Shown here piece after piece: positions 17,381-27,296 of a DNA stretch of 64,000 bases. Below the pieces are notes generated by a model. The model saw nothing but the letters and a program-made list of their open reading frames with translations. It searched no databases and was not told where the DNA came from. Numbering within the stretch: position 1 is the stretch's first letter; every line of letters begins with the position of its first letter. This DNA is from Xanthomonas sacchari (GTDB lineage Bacteria > Pseudomonadota > Gammaproteobacteria > Xanthomonadales > Xanthomonadaceae), in NCBI RefSeq assembly GCF_040529065.1, contig NZ_CP132343.1, forward strand, positions 1,178,001-1,242,000, given 5' to 3'. The translations under genes were made by a program, and so were the position numbers.

Positions 17381-17518
17381 GGGAATGGGGAATAGGGAAT
17401 GGGGAATGGTAAAAGCAGATTCCCTTCGCCTGATGTCGCGCTGGCGTGTCGACCCAATGTTCGGCGCGGTTGCGCGCGGTGCGCCGTTGCGATTCCCCAT
17501 TCTCTATTCCCGATTCCC
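17381..17518. repeat. Inverted arrays of a GGGAATG heptamer (MITE-like)
   Basis: Four head-to-tail GGGAATR heptamers (17381-17408) face an imperfect reverse-complement copy (17491-17518) across an 82-base centre. About 25 of 28 positions pair. The right arm runs into the 3' end of the lytic transglycosylase gene and supplies its stop codon. A four-copy array of the same heptamer (as CATTCCC) occurs at 55159-55186. Confidence 0.8.
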
Positions 17519-19471
17519 GGCCGCCGCATCGGCGGCCGTACACACAAACTTCTTCCGCGGCGCGTCCAGCTTGCCGAGCATGCGTTCGGTGACCGGCAGG
17601 GCGTCGCCGTTGAGGCGCCAGTCGTAGATCACGCTGAAGGCCAGGATGCGCGCCACGTACTCGCGGGTTTCCTTGTAGCTGACCGTCTCGATCCAGAAGT
17701 CGGCATCGTGGCCCGGGCGCTGGCTCTGCCAGCGTGCGGCCGGGCCTGGACCGGCGTTGTAGGCGGCGATGGTCAGGTAGGGCAGGCCGTAGGTGTTGAG
17801 CAACTGGCGCAGGTAGGCGGTGCCGATGGCGATGTTGGTGTCCGGGTCGTACAGGCTGGCGGCGCCGCCGTAGCCGGCCAGGCCGAGGCTGCGGGCGACG
17901 CTGGCGCCGGTGGCCGGCACCACCTGCATCAGGCCCATGGCATTGGCCGGGGAGCGCGCGTTGGGGTTGAACACGCTTTCGGCGCGGATCTCGGCGGCGA
18001 CCCAGGCCGGGTCGATCGCATTCTTGCCGGCTTCGCGGCGGATGGTGTCGGCGTGGTGCAGCGGGAAGCGCAGCGTGTACAGGCGCTGTTCCTCCGGGCG
18101 CTTGCCGAGCCCGAACACCGCGCGGTCGAACCAGCCGTTGGCGCTGGCTACTTCCACCGCCAGGCGCCGCTGGGTGTCGTCGAAGCGGCTCAGCGCATCG
18201 TTCCACTCGGCCACCGCCCAGCCGGCGCGGTCGATCTTGAACAGCTCCAGTGCGCGGATCAGTGCCGGATCGCGCGCCACCGCTGCCTGCGCCTGTGCGC
18301 TGTCGTTCGGTTCCCAGGGGCACAGCGCATACGGCTGCTTGAGCCGGTCGGCGGCCAGGAAGCCGTGGAAGGTCGCAGAGCTGGCCGCCGCGCGATACAG
18401 CCGCTGCGCCTCGCCGGCATTGCCGGTCTTCTCCGCCAGCCGCGCCTCGAAGTACTGCCAGCGCGAATCGCTGCGCTGCGCCGGCGGCATCTTGCGGATC
18501 GCCGCCAGTGCCGCCGGCCAGTCGCCGCGCGCCATCGCCTCGCGCGCGCGCCACTCGTGCAGGCGTTCGTCGTAGGCGGACTCGGGCACGGCGTTGAGTC
18601 GGCGCGCCGAATCCGGCCCGTACGAGGCCACCGTCCACAGCGCGATCTGGTACAGCACCGCGCCACGCTGCGCCTCGCTGAACTGCAGTGCCTGGGCGAA
18701 TTGCGGCAGTTGCCGCTCGGCCGCGTCCGGGTCGGTCTTGGCCAGCTTCTGCAGTCCGTCCACGGCCACCTTGCGGCTGCGCTCGGTCTTGGGCCAGTTC
18801 AGCGCACGCGTGTGCACCGCGTCCAGGAACGCCGCGTAGTCGTTGGCCAGGGCCAGGTCGGCCGCGGGCAGGCCGCGTGCGGCGGCGCGCATCACCGCCG
18901 GCTGCTGCGCGTCCGCCGCCGCTTCCACGCGCGCCCAGCGCAGCGCATCGGTCATGCCGCCGCGCGCCTGCAACACCGCGAACACCGGATCGCAGGCGTC
19001 GGGCAGCGACTTGCCGGCGTTGCGCCACAGCGCCTGCGCTTCGTCCGTCCATTGCGCGTCGGCACGGCCGGTGGCCTGGCGCGCATTGAGCTGGGCGCAG
19101 CGCAGGCCGAGGTTCTCGGTGGGTTTCCAGTTCGCCAGCAGCGCCGGCCAGTCCTCGCGCCGCGCCAGCGCCGGCAGCCACAGCGCGCGGAAACTCTCGG
19201 CCACCGGCTGCCCCGCGTAGCGCTTGAGGAAGTCCTGCGCCTGCGCATCGGACACCTTGTCGATGGTGCGGCGCAGGTTGGCGTACTCCAGCCAGCCGTA
19301 CAGCGGATGCTGCTTGAAGGCGGCCGCGCGGACCGGATCGAAGCGGCCCTGTTCGGCATCGTCGATCGCCGAGCGGATCGCCGGGCGTTGCGCATCCAGG
19401 GACTGGGCGAGGGCGGAAACGGGGCCGCACAACGCGGCGGCGAACAGCAGGAGAGACGTGCGCAGGATCAT
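17504..19471 (-). CDS. slt: Soluble lytic murein transglycosylase (Slt70-like, GH23)
   Basis: This 655-residue periplasmic enzyme cleaves peptidoglycan glycan strands to 1,6-anhydro products. It has a signal peptide ([22 protein letters not shown]), then a long alpha-helical superhelix (about 30-470) rich in W/A/L helices as in Slt70. The C-terminal GH23 domain has [16 protein letters not shown] with catalytic Glu498, then [14 protein letters not shown] and [11 protein letters not shown]. The last residues (AAGNRE) are coded by the heptamer repeat, so the true C-terminus may have been shortened or altered by that element. It is co-oriented with cca, 131 bp apart. Confidence 0.95.
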   Translation of the reverse strand: MILRTSLLLFAAALCGPVSALAQSLDAQRPAIRSAIDDAEQGRFDPVRAAAFKQHPLYGWLEYANLRRTIDKVSDAQAQDFLKRYAGQPVAESFRALWLPALARREDWPALLANWKPTENLGLRCAQLNARQATGRADAQWTDEAQALWRNAGKSLPDACDPVFAVLQARGGMTDALRWARVEAAADAQQPAVMRAAARGLPAADLALANDYAAFLDAVHTRALNWPKTERSRKVAVDGLQKLAKTDPDAAERQLPQFAQALQFSEAQRGAVLYQIALWTVASYGPDSARRLNAVPESAYDERLHEWRAREAMARGDWPAALAAIRKMPPAQRSDSRWQYFEARLAEKTGNAGEAQRLYRAAASSATFHGFLAADRLKQPYALCPWEPNDSAQAQAAVARDPALIRALELFKIDRAGWAVAEWNDALSRFDDTQRRLAVEVASANGWFDRAVFGLGKRPEEQRLYTLRFPLHHADTIRREAGKNAIDPAWVAAEIRAESVFNPNARSPANAMGLMQVVPATGASVARSLGLAGYGGAASLYDPDTNIAIGTAYLRQLLNTYGLPYLTIAAYNAGPGPAARWQSQRPGHDADFWIETVSYKETREYVARILAFSVIYDWRLNGDALPVTERMLGKLDAPRKKFVCTAADAAAGNRE

Positions 19472-20193
19472 GCGCGGGACTATACCGAACGCCGATGAAT
19501 CGCCGTTTCAACGACGGGTGGAGCCGCGGCACGTCGTGTCAGTGCGATGCCCTGTAGCGTTGCAGATCGGTATCGCGCGCCGGCCTGCGTTTTGTGCTCC
19601 GGCACGGCGGGTGAGGTGCGGGTGCAGCTTCGTACGCCTGAAGTCTGCGAGTCGCTTCGCGCCGTACCCTCACCCCAACCCCTCTCCCGGTGGGAGAGGG
19701 GCTTGGCTTTTCCCTTCTCCCATCGGGACCATGGCCCCCTTTTGCGGGGGAAGGTGCCACGCGGGGCGGGATGAGGGTACGGGCGAAGCTTCTGATCGCC
19801 AGATCGCGCGGGCGCTTCGCGCCGTACCCTCACCCCAACCCCTCTCCCGGTGGGAGAGGGGCTTGGCTTTTCCCTTCTCCCATTGGGAGAAGGTGCCCCG
19901 CAGGGGCGGATGAGGGTGCGGGCGAAGCCTCTCATCGCCAGATCGCGCGGGCGCTTCGCGCTCCTTACCCTCACCCCAACCGCTCTCCCGAGGGAGAGGG
20001 GCTTCGGCACCTCACCAGTTGGCTGCGTCTCGCGGCCCTCGTGTCTACCAGATCGACCAGTCGTCGCGATGGCCCGCGCTTTGCCGGCCGGACGCTTGCA
20101 GGCCGTTTACGATTTGTTTACAAAGAATTCCACGCCGTCGCGGTGCAGGGGGTCGCAGCGGCCGACCCACATCCTTTCTGGAGAGAGAGACGG
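19472..20193. repeat. Intergenic region with tandem CTCACCCCAACCCCTCTCCC repeats
   Basis: This 720-bp gap has no gene. It holds two near-complete and one partial copies (about 19649-19790, 19809-19930, 19948-20012) of a roughly 120-160-bp unit. Each begins GCTTCGCGCCGTACCCTCAC, contains the hairpin CTCTCCCGGTGGGAGAG and a second stem around CTTCTCCC, and ends in GATGAGGGTRCGGGCGAAGC. Unit ends are partly inverted (TACCCTCA/TGAGGGTA), as in small non-autonomous elements. The same family recurs at 27297-27507. Confidence 0.85.
20113..20124. promoter_or_regulatory. Palindrome TTTGTTTACAAA upstream of TBDT gene
   Basis: A small perfect palindrome in an AT-rich patch lies about 70 bp before the TBDT start. 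It could be part of a promoter or an operator. The gene's ribosome binding site is GGAGAGAGA at 20180-20188. Confidence 0.3.
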
Positions 20194-23082
20194 ATGAATT
20201 TCCTGCACCGCCATCCTTTGGTCTTCGCGGTATCCCTGGTCCTGCTCGGCGGTGTCCCCGCCATCGCCGGCGCCCAGCAACAGACGCCCCCGGCCGCTCC
20301 CGGCACCGCCACCACGCTCGACAGCGTGCAGGTCACCGGCACCCGCATCCGCCGCGCCGAAGTGGAGGGCCAGGTGCCGGTGCAGACCCTGAGCCGCGCC
20401 GACATCGAACGCACCGGCCTGACCTCCATCGGCGATGTGCTGCAGGAACTCACCGCCTCCGGCTCGGCCTTGAACGCCAAGTTCAATTCCTCCGGCAATT
20501 TCGGCTTCCCCCCGGACGGCAGCGGCGTCGGCGCCGGTTCGGCGCAGGTCGATCTGCGCCATCTCGGCGCCAAGCGCGTGCTGGTGCTGGTCGACGGCAT
20601 GCGCTGGGTCAACGAGTCCTCGGCCTCGGGCGTGGGTGCGGCCACCGACCTCAACACCATTCCGCTGGCCATCGTTGAGCGCGTCGAGGTGCTGGAGGAC
20701 GGCGCGTCCTCGCTGTACGGCTCCGATGCCATCGCCGGTGTGGTCAACATCATCACCCGGCGCAATTTCGAAGGCGGCCAGGTCACCCTGAACTACGGCG
20801 AGTACGACAAGGGCGATGGCGCCAGCAAGGGCGTGGACCTTGCCTGGGGCCACAGCACCGAGCGCACCAGCCTGTTCCTCGGCGCCAGCTACACCAAGCA
20901 GGACCCGATCTACGCGCGCGACCGCGCGCAGTCGCTGTATCCGATTCCCGGCACCGGCCTGACCTTCGGCAGCTCGGCCACGCCGAACGGGCGCTTCATC
21001 TTCGTCGACCCCAATACCGGCGCCGAGCAGAACCTGACGCCCAACAGCGGTGTGGGCACGCCGCGCTACGACGGCACCGGCGGCTGCACCCGCAGCGACG
21101 ATTACCACTGCTTCACCACCGCCGACCGCTACAACTTCGCCGCGTCCAACCTGCTGCTGACGCCGTCCGAGCGCAAGGGCGTGTTCGGCCAGTTCCGCTT
21201 TTTCTTCAACGACGACGTGCAGTGGTACCTGAAGCTGCTCGGCAACCGCCGCGAATCGACCAACCAGGCCGCGCCGGAGCCGATCTTCCTCGGTCCCGAT
21301 GCGGGCACCGGCAATCCGCTGGCCGACAACATCGTCATCTCCGCCGCCAACCCGTACAACCCGTTTGGCTTCGCGCTGGATTCTGGCAGCAACCTGATCA
21401 TGATCGGGCGGCGCCCGGTGGAAGGCGGGCCGCGCGTGTTCGAGCAGCGCGTGGACACCCAGTACGTCGGCACCGGCTTCATCGGCAGCTTCGAGGGCGC
21501 CGACCGCACCTGGTTCTGGGACGTCAACGGCGCCTACAGCAAGAACAAGGCCGAGCAGACCAACTACGGCAGCTACAACATCTACAACATCAACCTGGCG
21601 CTGGGCGATCCGGCGGCGTGCGCGGCGGTGGCCGGCTGCGTGCCGCTGAACATCTTCGGCGGCGCCGGCAGCATCACCCCGGACATGCTGCGCTGGATCC
21701 AGCCGGTGGTGCACGACCGCAGCCAGAACGAGCTGACCCAGTTCACCGCCAACCTCAGCAGCGACCTGTTCCGGCTGCCGGCCGGCGCGGTGTCCTTCGC
21801 CACCGGCGTGGAGTACCGCAAGTACGAGGGCTTCTACCGCCCCGATCCGCTGACCGTGATCGGCCACTACAACGGTGTGCCGTCGCTGCCGACGCAGGGC
21901 AGCTACGACGTCAAGGAGGCCTACCTCGAACTGAGCGTGCCGATCTTCGCCGACTCGCCGCTGGGCGACAAACTGGATCTGAGCCTGGCCGGGCGCTATT
22001 CCGACTACTCCACCTTCGGCGGCAAGTTCACCCCGAAGTACGGCCTGCGCTGGCAGGTGGCGCCGGACTTCGTGCTGCGCGCCAGCTACGCCGAAGGCTT
22101 CCGCGCGCCCAGCATCGGCGAACTGTACGGCTCGGCCGCGCGCGCCGACCTGACCCTGTCCGACCCGTGCTCGATCGGCCTGGGCGGTACCGCGCCGCGC
22201 GGCAGCGCCAGCAACTGCGCCGCGCTCGGCGTGCCGACCGGCTACCAGCAGGCCAACTCGCAGATCTCGGTGACCACCGGCGGCAACCGCGCGCTGGAGC
22301 CGGAGAAGGCGCGCAGCTTCAGCGCCGGCTTCGTGTGGAGTCCCTGGTTCGCCAGCAACGTGCCGTGGTCGGACCGCTTCGACGTGGAGGTGACCTTCTA
22401 CCGCCACGACATCGACGGCGCGATCCAGGCGATCAACGCGCAGACCCAGCTCGACCTGTGCGTGGACACGCTGTCGCCGACCTACTGCGACGGCATCACC
22501 CGCGCCTCCACCGGCGGCATCAACGGCTTCAACAACCGGCTCACCAACCTCGGCTCGATCAAGACCGACGGCTGGGACGTGGACCTGTTCTGGAACTCGC
22601 CGGAGACCGCCGCCGGCCGCTTCAAGATCGGCTGGCAGAACACCTTCGTCACCCGCTACGTCGCCACCGGCGCGGCCGGCCAGGTGCAGCCGCAGCGCCC
22701 GGGCGTGGAAGTGGTGGACAGCTCGATTCCCGAGTGGACCAGCAACCTGAGCCTGGACTGGTCGCGCGGGCGCTGGAACGCGTCGTGGACGCTGCGGCAC
22801 ATCTCCGAGCTGACCGAGCAATGCGGCGACGCGGTCGCGTTCCCGGTGTGCAGCAATCCGGTCGCCGGCACCAACACGCTGGACGCGATCACCTACCACG
22901 ACCTGCAGGTGGGCTACCGCTTCGACTGGCTCAAGGGCCTGACCCTCAGCGGCGGCGTCAACAACGTCTTCGACAAGGATCCGCCGATCTGCCTGTCGTG
23001 CTCGCTCAACGGCTACGACGCCTCCACCTACGGGATTCCCGGTGGGCGTTACCTGTATGTGCGTGCGGATCTGAAGTTCTAG
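20194..23082 (+). CDS. TonB-dependent receptor
   Basis: This is a complete 962-residue outer-membrane TonB-dependent receptor. A signal peptide ([20 protein letters not shown]...AIAGAQ) precedes a likely TonB-box stretch ([13 protein letters not shown]) and a plug domain (about 45-190: [68 protein letters not shown]). The barrel then runs to the canonical C-terminal phenylalanine ([10 protein letters not shown]). Loops carry several Cys pairs. The ATG at 20194 has GGAGAGAGA before it; the reading frame stays open upstream through repeats, which are not coding. No substrate-specific neighbour is present, so the ligand is unknown. Confidence 0.95.
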   Translation: MNFLHRHPLVFAVSLVLLGGVPAIAGAQQQTPPAAPGTATTLDSVQVTGTRIRRAEVEGQVPVQTLSRADIERTGLTSIGDVLQELTASGSALNAKFNSSGNFGFPPDGSGVGAGSAQVDLRHLGAKRVLVLVDGMRWVNESSASGVGAATDLNTIPLAIVERVEVLEDGASSLYGSDAIAGVVNIITRRNFEGGQVTLNYGEYDKGDGASKGVDLAWGHSTERTSLFLGASYTKQDPIYARDRAQSLYPIPGTGLTFGSSATPNGRFIFVDPNTGAEQNLTPNSGVGTPRYDGTGGCTRSDDYHCFTTADRYNFAASNLLLTPSERKGVFGQFRFFFNDDVQWYLKLLGNRRESTNQAAPEPIFLGPDAGTGNPLADNIVISAANPYNPFGFALDSGSNLIMIGRRPVEGGPRVFEQRVDTQYVGTGFIGSFEGADRTWFWDVNGAYSKNKAEQTNYGSYNIYNINLALGDPAACAAVAGCVPLNIFGGAGSITPDMLRWIQPVVHDRSQNELTQFTANLSSDLFRLPAGAVSFATGVEYRKYEGFYRPDPLTVIGHYNGVPSLPTQGSYDVKEAYLELSVPIFADSPLGDKLDLSLAGRYSDYSTFGGKFTPKYGLRWQVAPDFVLRASYAEGFRAPSIGELYGSAARADLTLSDPCSIGLGGTAPRGSASNCAALGVPTGYQQANSQISVTTGGNRALEPEKARSFSAGFVWSPWFASNVPWSDRFDVEVTFYRHDIDGAIQAINAQTQLDLCVDTLSPTYCDGITRASTGGINGFNNRLTNLGSIKTDGWDVDLFWNSPETAAGRFKIGWQNTFVTRYVATGAAGQVQPQRPGVEVVDSSIPEWTSNLSLDWSRGRWNASWTLRHISELTEQCGDAVAFPVCSNPVAGTNTLDAITYHDLQVGYRFDWLKGLTLSGGVNNVFDKDPPICLSCSLNGYDASTYGIPGGRYLYVRADLKF

Positions 23083-23101
23083 TCGCTGCCTACGCCTGAC
23101 A

Positions 23102-23133
23102 CCCTGCGGGAGCGTGTGTACGCTCCCGCAGGG
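23102..23133 (+). terminator. Hairpin after the TBDT gene
   Basis: A perfect 14-bp stem (CCCTGCGGGAGCGT / ACGCTCCCGCAGGG) with a GTGT loop starts 20 bases after the stop codon. There is no T-tract, so termination may need help, but the stem is strong. Confidence 0.6.
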
Positions 23134-23150
23134 CGTATCGATGCGAGCTG

Positions 23151-23214
23151 CAGGAGCGGCTTCAGCCGCGACGGACGTTCCCGGGAATGCCCCTCGCGGC
23201 TTCAGCCGCGACGA
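23151..23214. repeat. Variant GTAG-family repeat, two direct half units
   Basis: CAGGAGCGGCTTCAGCCGCGACG is followed by a second GCGGCTTCAGCCGCGACG in the same orientation, 39 bp downstream, instead of the inverted arrangement seen elsewhere. It lies in the 160-bp gap between convergent genes. Confidence 0.75.
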
Positions 23215-23242
23215 CGCGCTAATAAGAATCGACCGTGCTGCC

Positions 23243-24010
23243 TCAGCGCAACAAGTGCTGCGGCACGTCGATCTCGGTGGCCACCGCCAGGTGGTCGGAG
23301 AACGCCGCAGGCACCGCACGCTGTTCGTTGCAGCGTAGGCCGTCGCTGACCAGGATGTGGTCGATGGCGCGCTGCGGGCGCCAGCTCGGGAAGGTCGGCA
23401 CCACGCAGCCCGGCGGTTGCAGCCGGGTGCGTTTGTAGAGCAACTGCATTTCCGGGCGGTCGGCGACGCAGTTGAAGTCGCCCATCAGCACCGCGTTGGG
23501 ATGATCGGACAGCAACTCGGCGATGAAGGCCAACTGCGCAGCGCGCGAATTGGCGCCCAGCGACAAGTGCGCCACTGCCACCGCCAGGCCGTCGGCGCCG
23601 TTGCCGAACTTGGCCAGCAGCACGCCGCGCCCGCCGAGCCGGCCGGGCAGGGCGTGGTCCTGCACTTCCACCGGCTCCAGCCGGCTGAGCAGGCCGTTGG
23701 CGCTGGACGCCACGCCGCCCACGCGCCGGTTCGGCTGGTGGCTCCAGTAGTTGAAGCCGGCGCGCTCGGCCAGGTAGTGGGTCTGGTTGGTGAAGCCCGA
23801 GCGCAGGCTGCCGGGGTCCGCCTCCTGCAGGCCGACGATGTCGTGGTCGCTGGCCAGTTGCGCGATCGCGTCCAGGCTGCTGCGCTTGCGCCCGGCCGGC
23901 AGCGCATGCGACCAACTGCGGGTCACGTAGTCGCTGTAACGGCGCGTGCTGGAACCGGCCTGGATGTTGGCGGTCAGCACGCGCAGGGTGCGGGTGGCGG
24001 GAGCGGTCAC
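23243..24010 (-). CDS. Endonuclease/exonuclease/phosphatase family protein
   Basis: This is a 255-residue EEP-superfamily (DNase I-like) hydrolase. Motifs are LRVLTANIQ (Asn), IVGLQEADPGS (metal Glu), VAVAHLSLG (catalytic His region), VLMGDFNCVADRPE (Asp/Asn), AIDHILVSD and FSDHLAVATEI (Asp-His). No signal peptide is seen, so it acts in the cytoplasm. The substrate may be DNA, a phospholipid or a nucleotide; the family does not tell. The start is a GTG at 24010, 25 bp after the upstream dsbA-like gene, so it may be the last gene of that transcript. Confidence 0.88.
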   Translation of the reverse strand: MTAPATRTLRVLTANIQAGSSTRRYSDYVTRSWSHALPAGRKRSSLDAIAQLASDHDIVGLQEADPGSLRSGFTNQTHYLAERAGFNYWSHQPNRRVGGVASSANGLLSRLEPVEVQDHALPGRLGGRGVLLAKFGNGADGLAVAVAHLSLGANSRAAQLAFIAELLSDHPNAVLMGDFNCVADRPEMQLLYKRTRLQPPGCVVPTFPSWRPQRAIDHILVSDGLRCNEQRAVPAAFSDHLAVATEIDVPQHLLR

Positions 24011-24035
24011 GGCGGTGCGGCCCGGGGCGGACGGC

Positions 24036-24884
24036 TTACTTGGCCATCGCCGCGCGCTCGCGCGCGATCAGGTGATCGGCCACGCGCAGCATGTCGTCGT
24101 AGCTCTTGCCCTTGACCAGGTACTTGCCGTTGATGATCAGCGACGGCGTGCCGGTGATGCCGCTGCGGGTGGCGAACTGCTTGGCACGGTTGGTCTTGGT
24201 GGCCACCGCGAAGCTGCCCATGGTGTCGGCGAACTGCTTCGGGTCCACGCCGTACTTGGCGTAGAAGTTGGCGATGTCCTGCACCGAGTCGCGGCCGCGC
24301 TCGCCCTTCAGGGTCTCGTCGACGTGGATGGCCTTGTACAGCGCCTCGTGGGTCTTCTCCTGCACGCCCAGCGCCTCGGCGGCGTAGAACGCGCGGGCGT
24401 AGTCGTCCCAGGTGCCGCCGAACATCGCCGGCACATAGACGAAGCGCACGTCCGACGGCAGGCCGGCCTTCCACGGGCCGATCAGCGGCTGGAAGCGCGC
24501 GCAGGCCGGGCAGACATAGCCGAAGATCTCGGCCACCTCGATCTTGCCGTTGGTCGGCTGGAACGGCTGGCCGCCGGCGATGTCGACGTAGTCGGTGCCG
24601 GCGACCGGCTCCGGACCGTTCGGGGTCTTGGCGGCGACCGGCTTGGCCGCGGCGGCGGTGTCGCCGTCGGTGGCGGCGGGCTGCGCGGCGGCATCGGCGG
24701 TGGTGGCCGCAGGCGCGGCCGGGGTCTCGGCGGGCGCGGCGGCGTCAGTGCCGGCGGCGGGCGCAGCCGGGGCCGCGGCGGTGCCGGAGGCAGGGGCGAC
24801 GGTGTCGGCAGTGCCGTCCTGGGCCTTGCATGCCACCAGGATCGGCAGCAGGGCCATCAGGGTCAGGGCGAAGCGGGTCTTCAT
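24036..24884 (-). CDS. dsbA: DsbA-type thiol:disulfide interchange lipoprotein with Ala/Pro linker
   Basis: This is a 282-residue periplasmic oxidoreductase. The start at 24884 is preferred because GGAG lies 9 bases upstream and it gives a compact lipoprotein signal (MKTRFALTLMALLPILVAC, lipobox LVAC). Residues 20-85 are a low-complexity Ala/Pro/Thr/Asp linker, which would hold the enzyme away from the membrane. The DsbA-like thioredoxin fold follows, with active site Cys125-Pro-Ala-Cys128 (FGYVCPAC), the inserted helical domain, and the cis-Pro loop GITGTPSLIINGKYLVKG. The central dipeptide is PA rather than the common PH, which usually changes redox potential. It is paralogous to the next gene upstream. 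Confidence 0.93.
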   Translation of the reverse strand: MKTRFALTLMALLPILVACKAQDGTADTVAPASGTAAAPAAPAAGTDAAAPAETPAAPAATTADAAAQPAATDGDTAAAAKPVAAKTPNGPEPVAGTDYVDIAGGQPFQPTNGKIEVAEIFGYVCPACARFQPLIGPWKAGLPSDVRFVYVPAMFGGTWDDYARAFYAAEALGVQEKTHEALYKAIHVDETLKGERGRDSVQDIANFYAKYGVDPKQFADTMGSFAVATKTNRAKQFATRSGITGTPSLIINGKYLVKGKSYDDMLRVADHLIARERAAMAK

Positions 24885-24989
24885 CGGCGACATCTCCAGC
24901 AGGATGGGGGAAAAACGCCGGACGCGCCGCAAGCGCGGTCCGGCCACCCCGTCATGATGCCATGGCGCGGATGAAGCGCCGTGCGCCGA

Positions 24990-25631
24990 TTACTTGCCGG
25001 CGCGCTCGCGGGCGATCAGCGCGTCGGCGATACGCAGCATGTCCTCGAAGTTCTTGCCCTTGACCAGGTACTTGCCGTTGACGATCAGTGCCGGGGTGCC
25101 GGCGATGTCGGCGCGCACGGCGAAATCGCGCGCCGCCTTCACCTGCGCGGCGACCTGCGGGCTCTGGTAGGCGGCGATGAAGGCCTGTGGCTTGACTCCG
25201 AAGCCGGCATAGAACGTGGCCAGTTCCTCCGGCGCGACGTTCTGCACCGGCACGCTGCGCTTGTCGTGGATGGCCTCGAACATGGCGCGGTGGCTGCGGC
25301 TCTGCACGCCCAGTTGCTGCGCGGCGTAGAAAGCGCTGGCGAAGCTGTCCCAGTAGCCGCCGAACGCCGCCGGCACCAGGGTCAGGCGCACGTCCTTGGC
25401 CTGCTTGCCGGCCCATTCCTCCAGCAGCGGCTCGAAGTGCGCGCAATGCGGGCAGGTGTAGCCGAACACTTCCACCACCTCGATCTTGCCGGCCAGCGGC
25501 GCGAACGGCTTGGGGTCGGCGATCAGGGTGTAGTCCTCGCCTTCCACCGCGGTGGCGGACTTGGGTTGCGCGCAGGCGCTCAACGGCAGCAGGGCGAGCA
25601 GGCACAACAGCAGGCGGGGCAGATGATTCAT
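24990..25631 (-). CDS. dsbA: DsbA-type thiol:disulfide interchange lipoprotein
   Basis: This is a 213-residue DsbA-like protein. The signal and lipobox are MNHLPRLLLCLLALLPLSAC. The active site is Cys60-Pro-His-Cys63 (FGYTCPHC), the classical DsbA sequence, and the cis-Pro loop is IAGTPALIVNGKYLVKG. It oxidises cysteines of exported proteins. Together with its paralogue 105 bp downstream and cytochrome c4 86 bp upstream it forms a co-oriented group; cytochromes c need controlled periplasmic thiol chemistry, which may explain the association. Confidence 0.94.
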   Translation of the reverse strand: MNHLPRLLLCLLALLPLSACAQPKSATAVEGEDYTLIADPKPFAPLAGKIEVVEVFGYTCPHCAHFEPLLEEWAGKQAKDVRLTLVPAAFGGYWDSFASAFYAAQQLGVQSRSHRAMFEAIHDKRSVPVQNVAPEELATFYAGFGVKPQAFIAAYQSPQVAAQVKAARDFAVRADIAGTPALIVNGKYLVKGKNFEDMLRIADALIARERAGK

Positions 25632-25717
25632 GCGATCTCCAATGGCAAAAAACGAACGCCGGTCGTCGGGACCGGCGCGAAGGGGAAACGGGCCGGCGCC
25701 GCCGCGGCGGCGCGCGG

Positions 25718-26539
25718 TCAGGATTGTTGCGCGGGCGCCGGCTGCTGTGGCGTTGCCGCGGCCGGTGCGGCCTGTGCGGCGGCCGCGTCGTCGGCGCGGT
25801 CGTGCAGGCCCTGCAGGTAGCTGCCCAGCGCCTTGATCTCCTGGTCGGTCAGCGGCTTGGCCACCTGCGCCATGATCTTGAACATCGTCGGATCGCGTTC
25901 CTGGGTGGTGCCGGCCTGGTACTCCTGCAGGCGCCGCGCCACGTAGTCGGCGTGCTGGCCGCCCAGGTGCGGGTAGGCGGGGCCAGGGTTGCCGGCGCCG
26001 GCCGGGCCGTGGCAGGCCATGCACGCGGGGATGCCGCGGGTCGCATCGCCGCCGCGATACAGCTGCTGGCCGACCTCGTAGAACTTCATGCCGGCGTACG
26101 GGCCGTCGGCGATCACCGCGTCGTCGGCGATGCCGGCGCCGGCCTTCTGCGTGGCGAAGTAGGCGCCGATGTCGCGCATGTCCTGCGTGCTCAACGGCTG
26201 CACGAACGGCACCATCGCCGCGACCGCGCCGCTGGTGCGCTCGCCGTGGGCGATCAGTGCCATCTGCCGCGCGCTGTAGCGCTCCATCTGGCCGGCGATG
26301 CGCGGATACATGGCGATGGCGGGATTGCCGTCGGCACCGTGGCAGGCGGCGCAGGCCGCGGCCTTGGCCTGGCCGGCCTTGAGGTCGCCCCAGGCGGCCT
26401 TGCCGACGTCGCTCTCCAGCGGCGTGGTGCGCACCGGGGCGTGGTCTGGAATGGGAACCACCGAGGTCTGCGCGAACGCGACCGCGGCGGCGACGGAAAC
26501 CGCTAGACCGGCAAAGGCAAGAACGCGAGCGTGGCGCAT
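25718..26539 (-). CDS. Dihaem cytochrome c4
   Basis: This is a 273-residue periplasmic or membrane-attached dihaem cytochrome. The signal peptide is at residues 1-23 (LAFAGLAVSVAAAVAFA). Haem-binding CxxCH motifs are C63-A-A-C-H67 and C173-M-A-C-H177, in two similar domains. The axial Met candidates are in AAMVPFVQPLS and DPTMFKIMAQ. The C-terminal 25 residues are Ala/Gln/Pro-rich and probably disordered. Cytochrome c4 passes electrons to terminal oxidases. It is divergent from engB, an arrangement common in gammaproteobacteria. Confidence 0.95.
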   Translation of the reverse strand: MRHARVLAFAGLAVSVAAAVAFAQTSVVPIPDHAPVRTTPLESDVGKAAWGDLKAGQAKAAACAACHGADGNPAIAMYPRIAGQMERYSARQMALIAHGERTSGAVAAMVPFVQPLSTQDMRDIGAYFATQKAGAGIADDAVIADGPYAGMKFYEVGQQLYRGGDATRGIPACMACHGPAGAGNPGPAYPHLGGQHADYVARRLQEYQAGTTQERDPTMFKIMAQVAKPLTDQEIKALGSYLQGLHDRADDAAAAQAAPAAATPQQPAPAQQS

Positions 26540-26668
26540 TGCTGAAGCTCCGTATGACCCGACCCCGCGGCTGCCGGGCCGGCGACCGCACTCGCGCGAT
26601 TATCGGCATGCCGCGGCCCGGCGGTCAACGAAGCCCGCCCGGGGCCGCGGACGTGCGATCCTAGGCGG

Positions 26669-27292
26669 ATGTCGCTGATCCTCGAACGTGCCCAGTACCT
26701 GTTGTCCGCCCACAATGCCCGTCAGTTGCCGGACGACGGCGGCTGGGAGGTGGCCTTCGCCGGCCGCTCCAACGCCGGCAAGTCCAGCGCGCTGAACGCG
26801 CTGACCCGGCAGAACGCCCTGGCCCGCGTGTCCAAGACGCCCGGCCGCACCCAGCAACTGGTGTTCTTCCAGGTCCAGCCCGAGCGCTACCTGGTGGACC
26901 TGCCCGGCTACGGCTACGCCAAGGTGCCGCAGGAACTGCAGGCGCACTGGCAGAAGTTCATCGACACCTATTTCCGCACGCGCGAGGCCCTGCGCGGGCT
27001 GGTGGTGGTGATGGACATTCGCCATCCGCTCAAGGACTACGACCGGCAGATGCTCGGGTATGCGGTGCAGCGCGGCCTGCCGGCGCATGCGTTGCTGACC
27101 AAGGCCGACAAGCTCGGCCGCGGCCAGCAGGCGCAGGTGCTGCAGCAGGTGCGCAAGGAGCTGGCCAGCGCGTTCGGCGACACCGTCAGCGTGCAGGCCT
27201 TCTCCGGCGAGAGCCGCCAGGGCGTGGACGAGTTGCGTGGCATCGTCGGTGGCTGGCTGGGGTTGGAGACGGAGCCGACCGCCGCGGAGTGA
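26669..27292 (+). CDS. engB: EngB/YihA-type ribosome-assembly GTPase
   Basis: This is a 207-residue Era-like GTPase needed for 50S subunit assembly. G1 is GRSNAGKS (residues 32-39), G2 lies in SKTPGRTQQL, G3 is DLPGYGYAKV, G4 is TKADKL and the C-terminal G5 region is FSGESRQG. Length and motif order fit the family. The promoter must lie in the 129 bp shared with the divergent cytochrome c4 gene. Confidence 0.96.
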   Translation: MSLILERAQYLLSAHNARQLPDDGGWEVAFAGRSNAGKSSALNALTRQNALARVSKTPGRTQQLVFFQVQPERYLVDLPGYGYAKVPQELQAHWQKFIDTYFRTREALRGLVVVMDIRHPLKDYDRQMLGYAVQRGLPAHALLTKADKLGRGQQAQVLQQVRKELASAFGDTVSVQAFSGESRQGVDELRGIVGGWLGLETEPTAAE

Positions 27293-27296
27293 GGGT

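Noticed and set aside
20107-23319. A 1070-codon minus-strand frame over the second TBDT
   Set aside because: It is antisense to a textbook TBDT and begins in a repeat region; no domain is visible.
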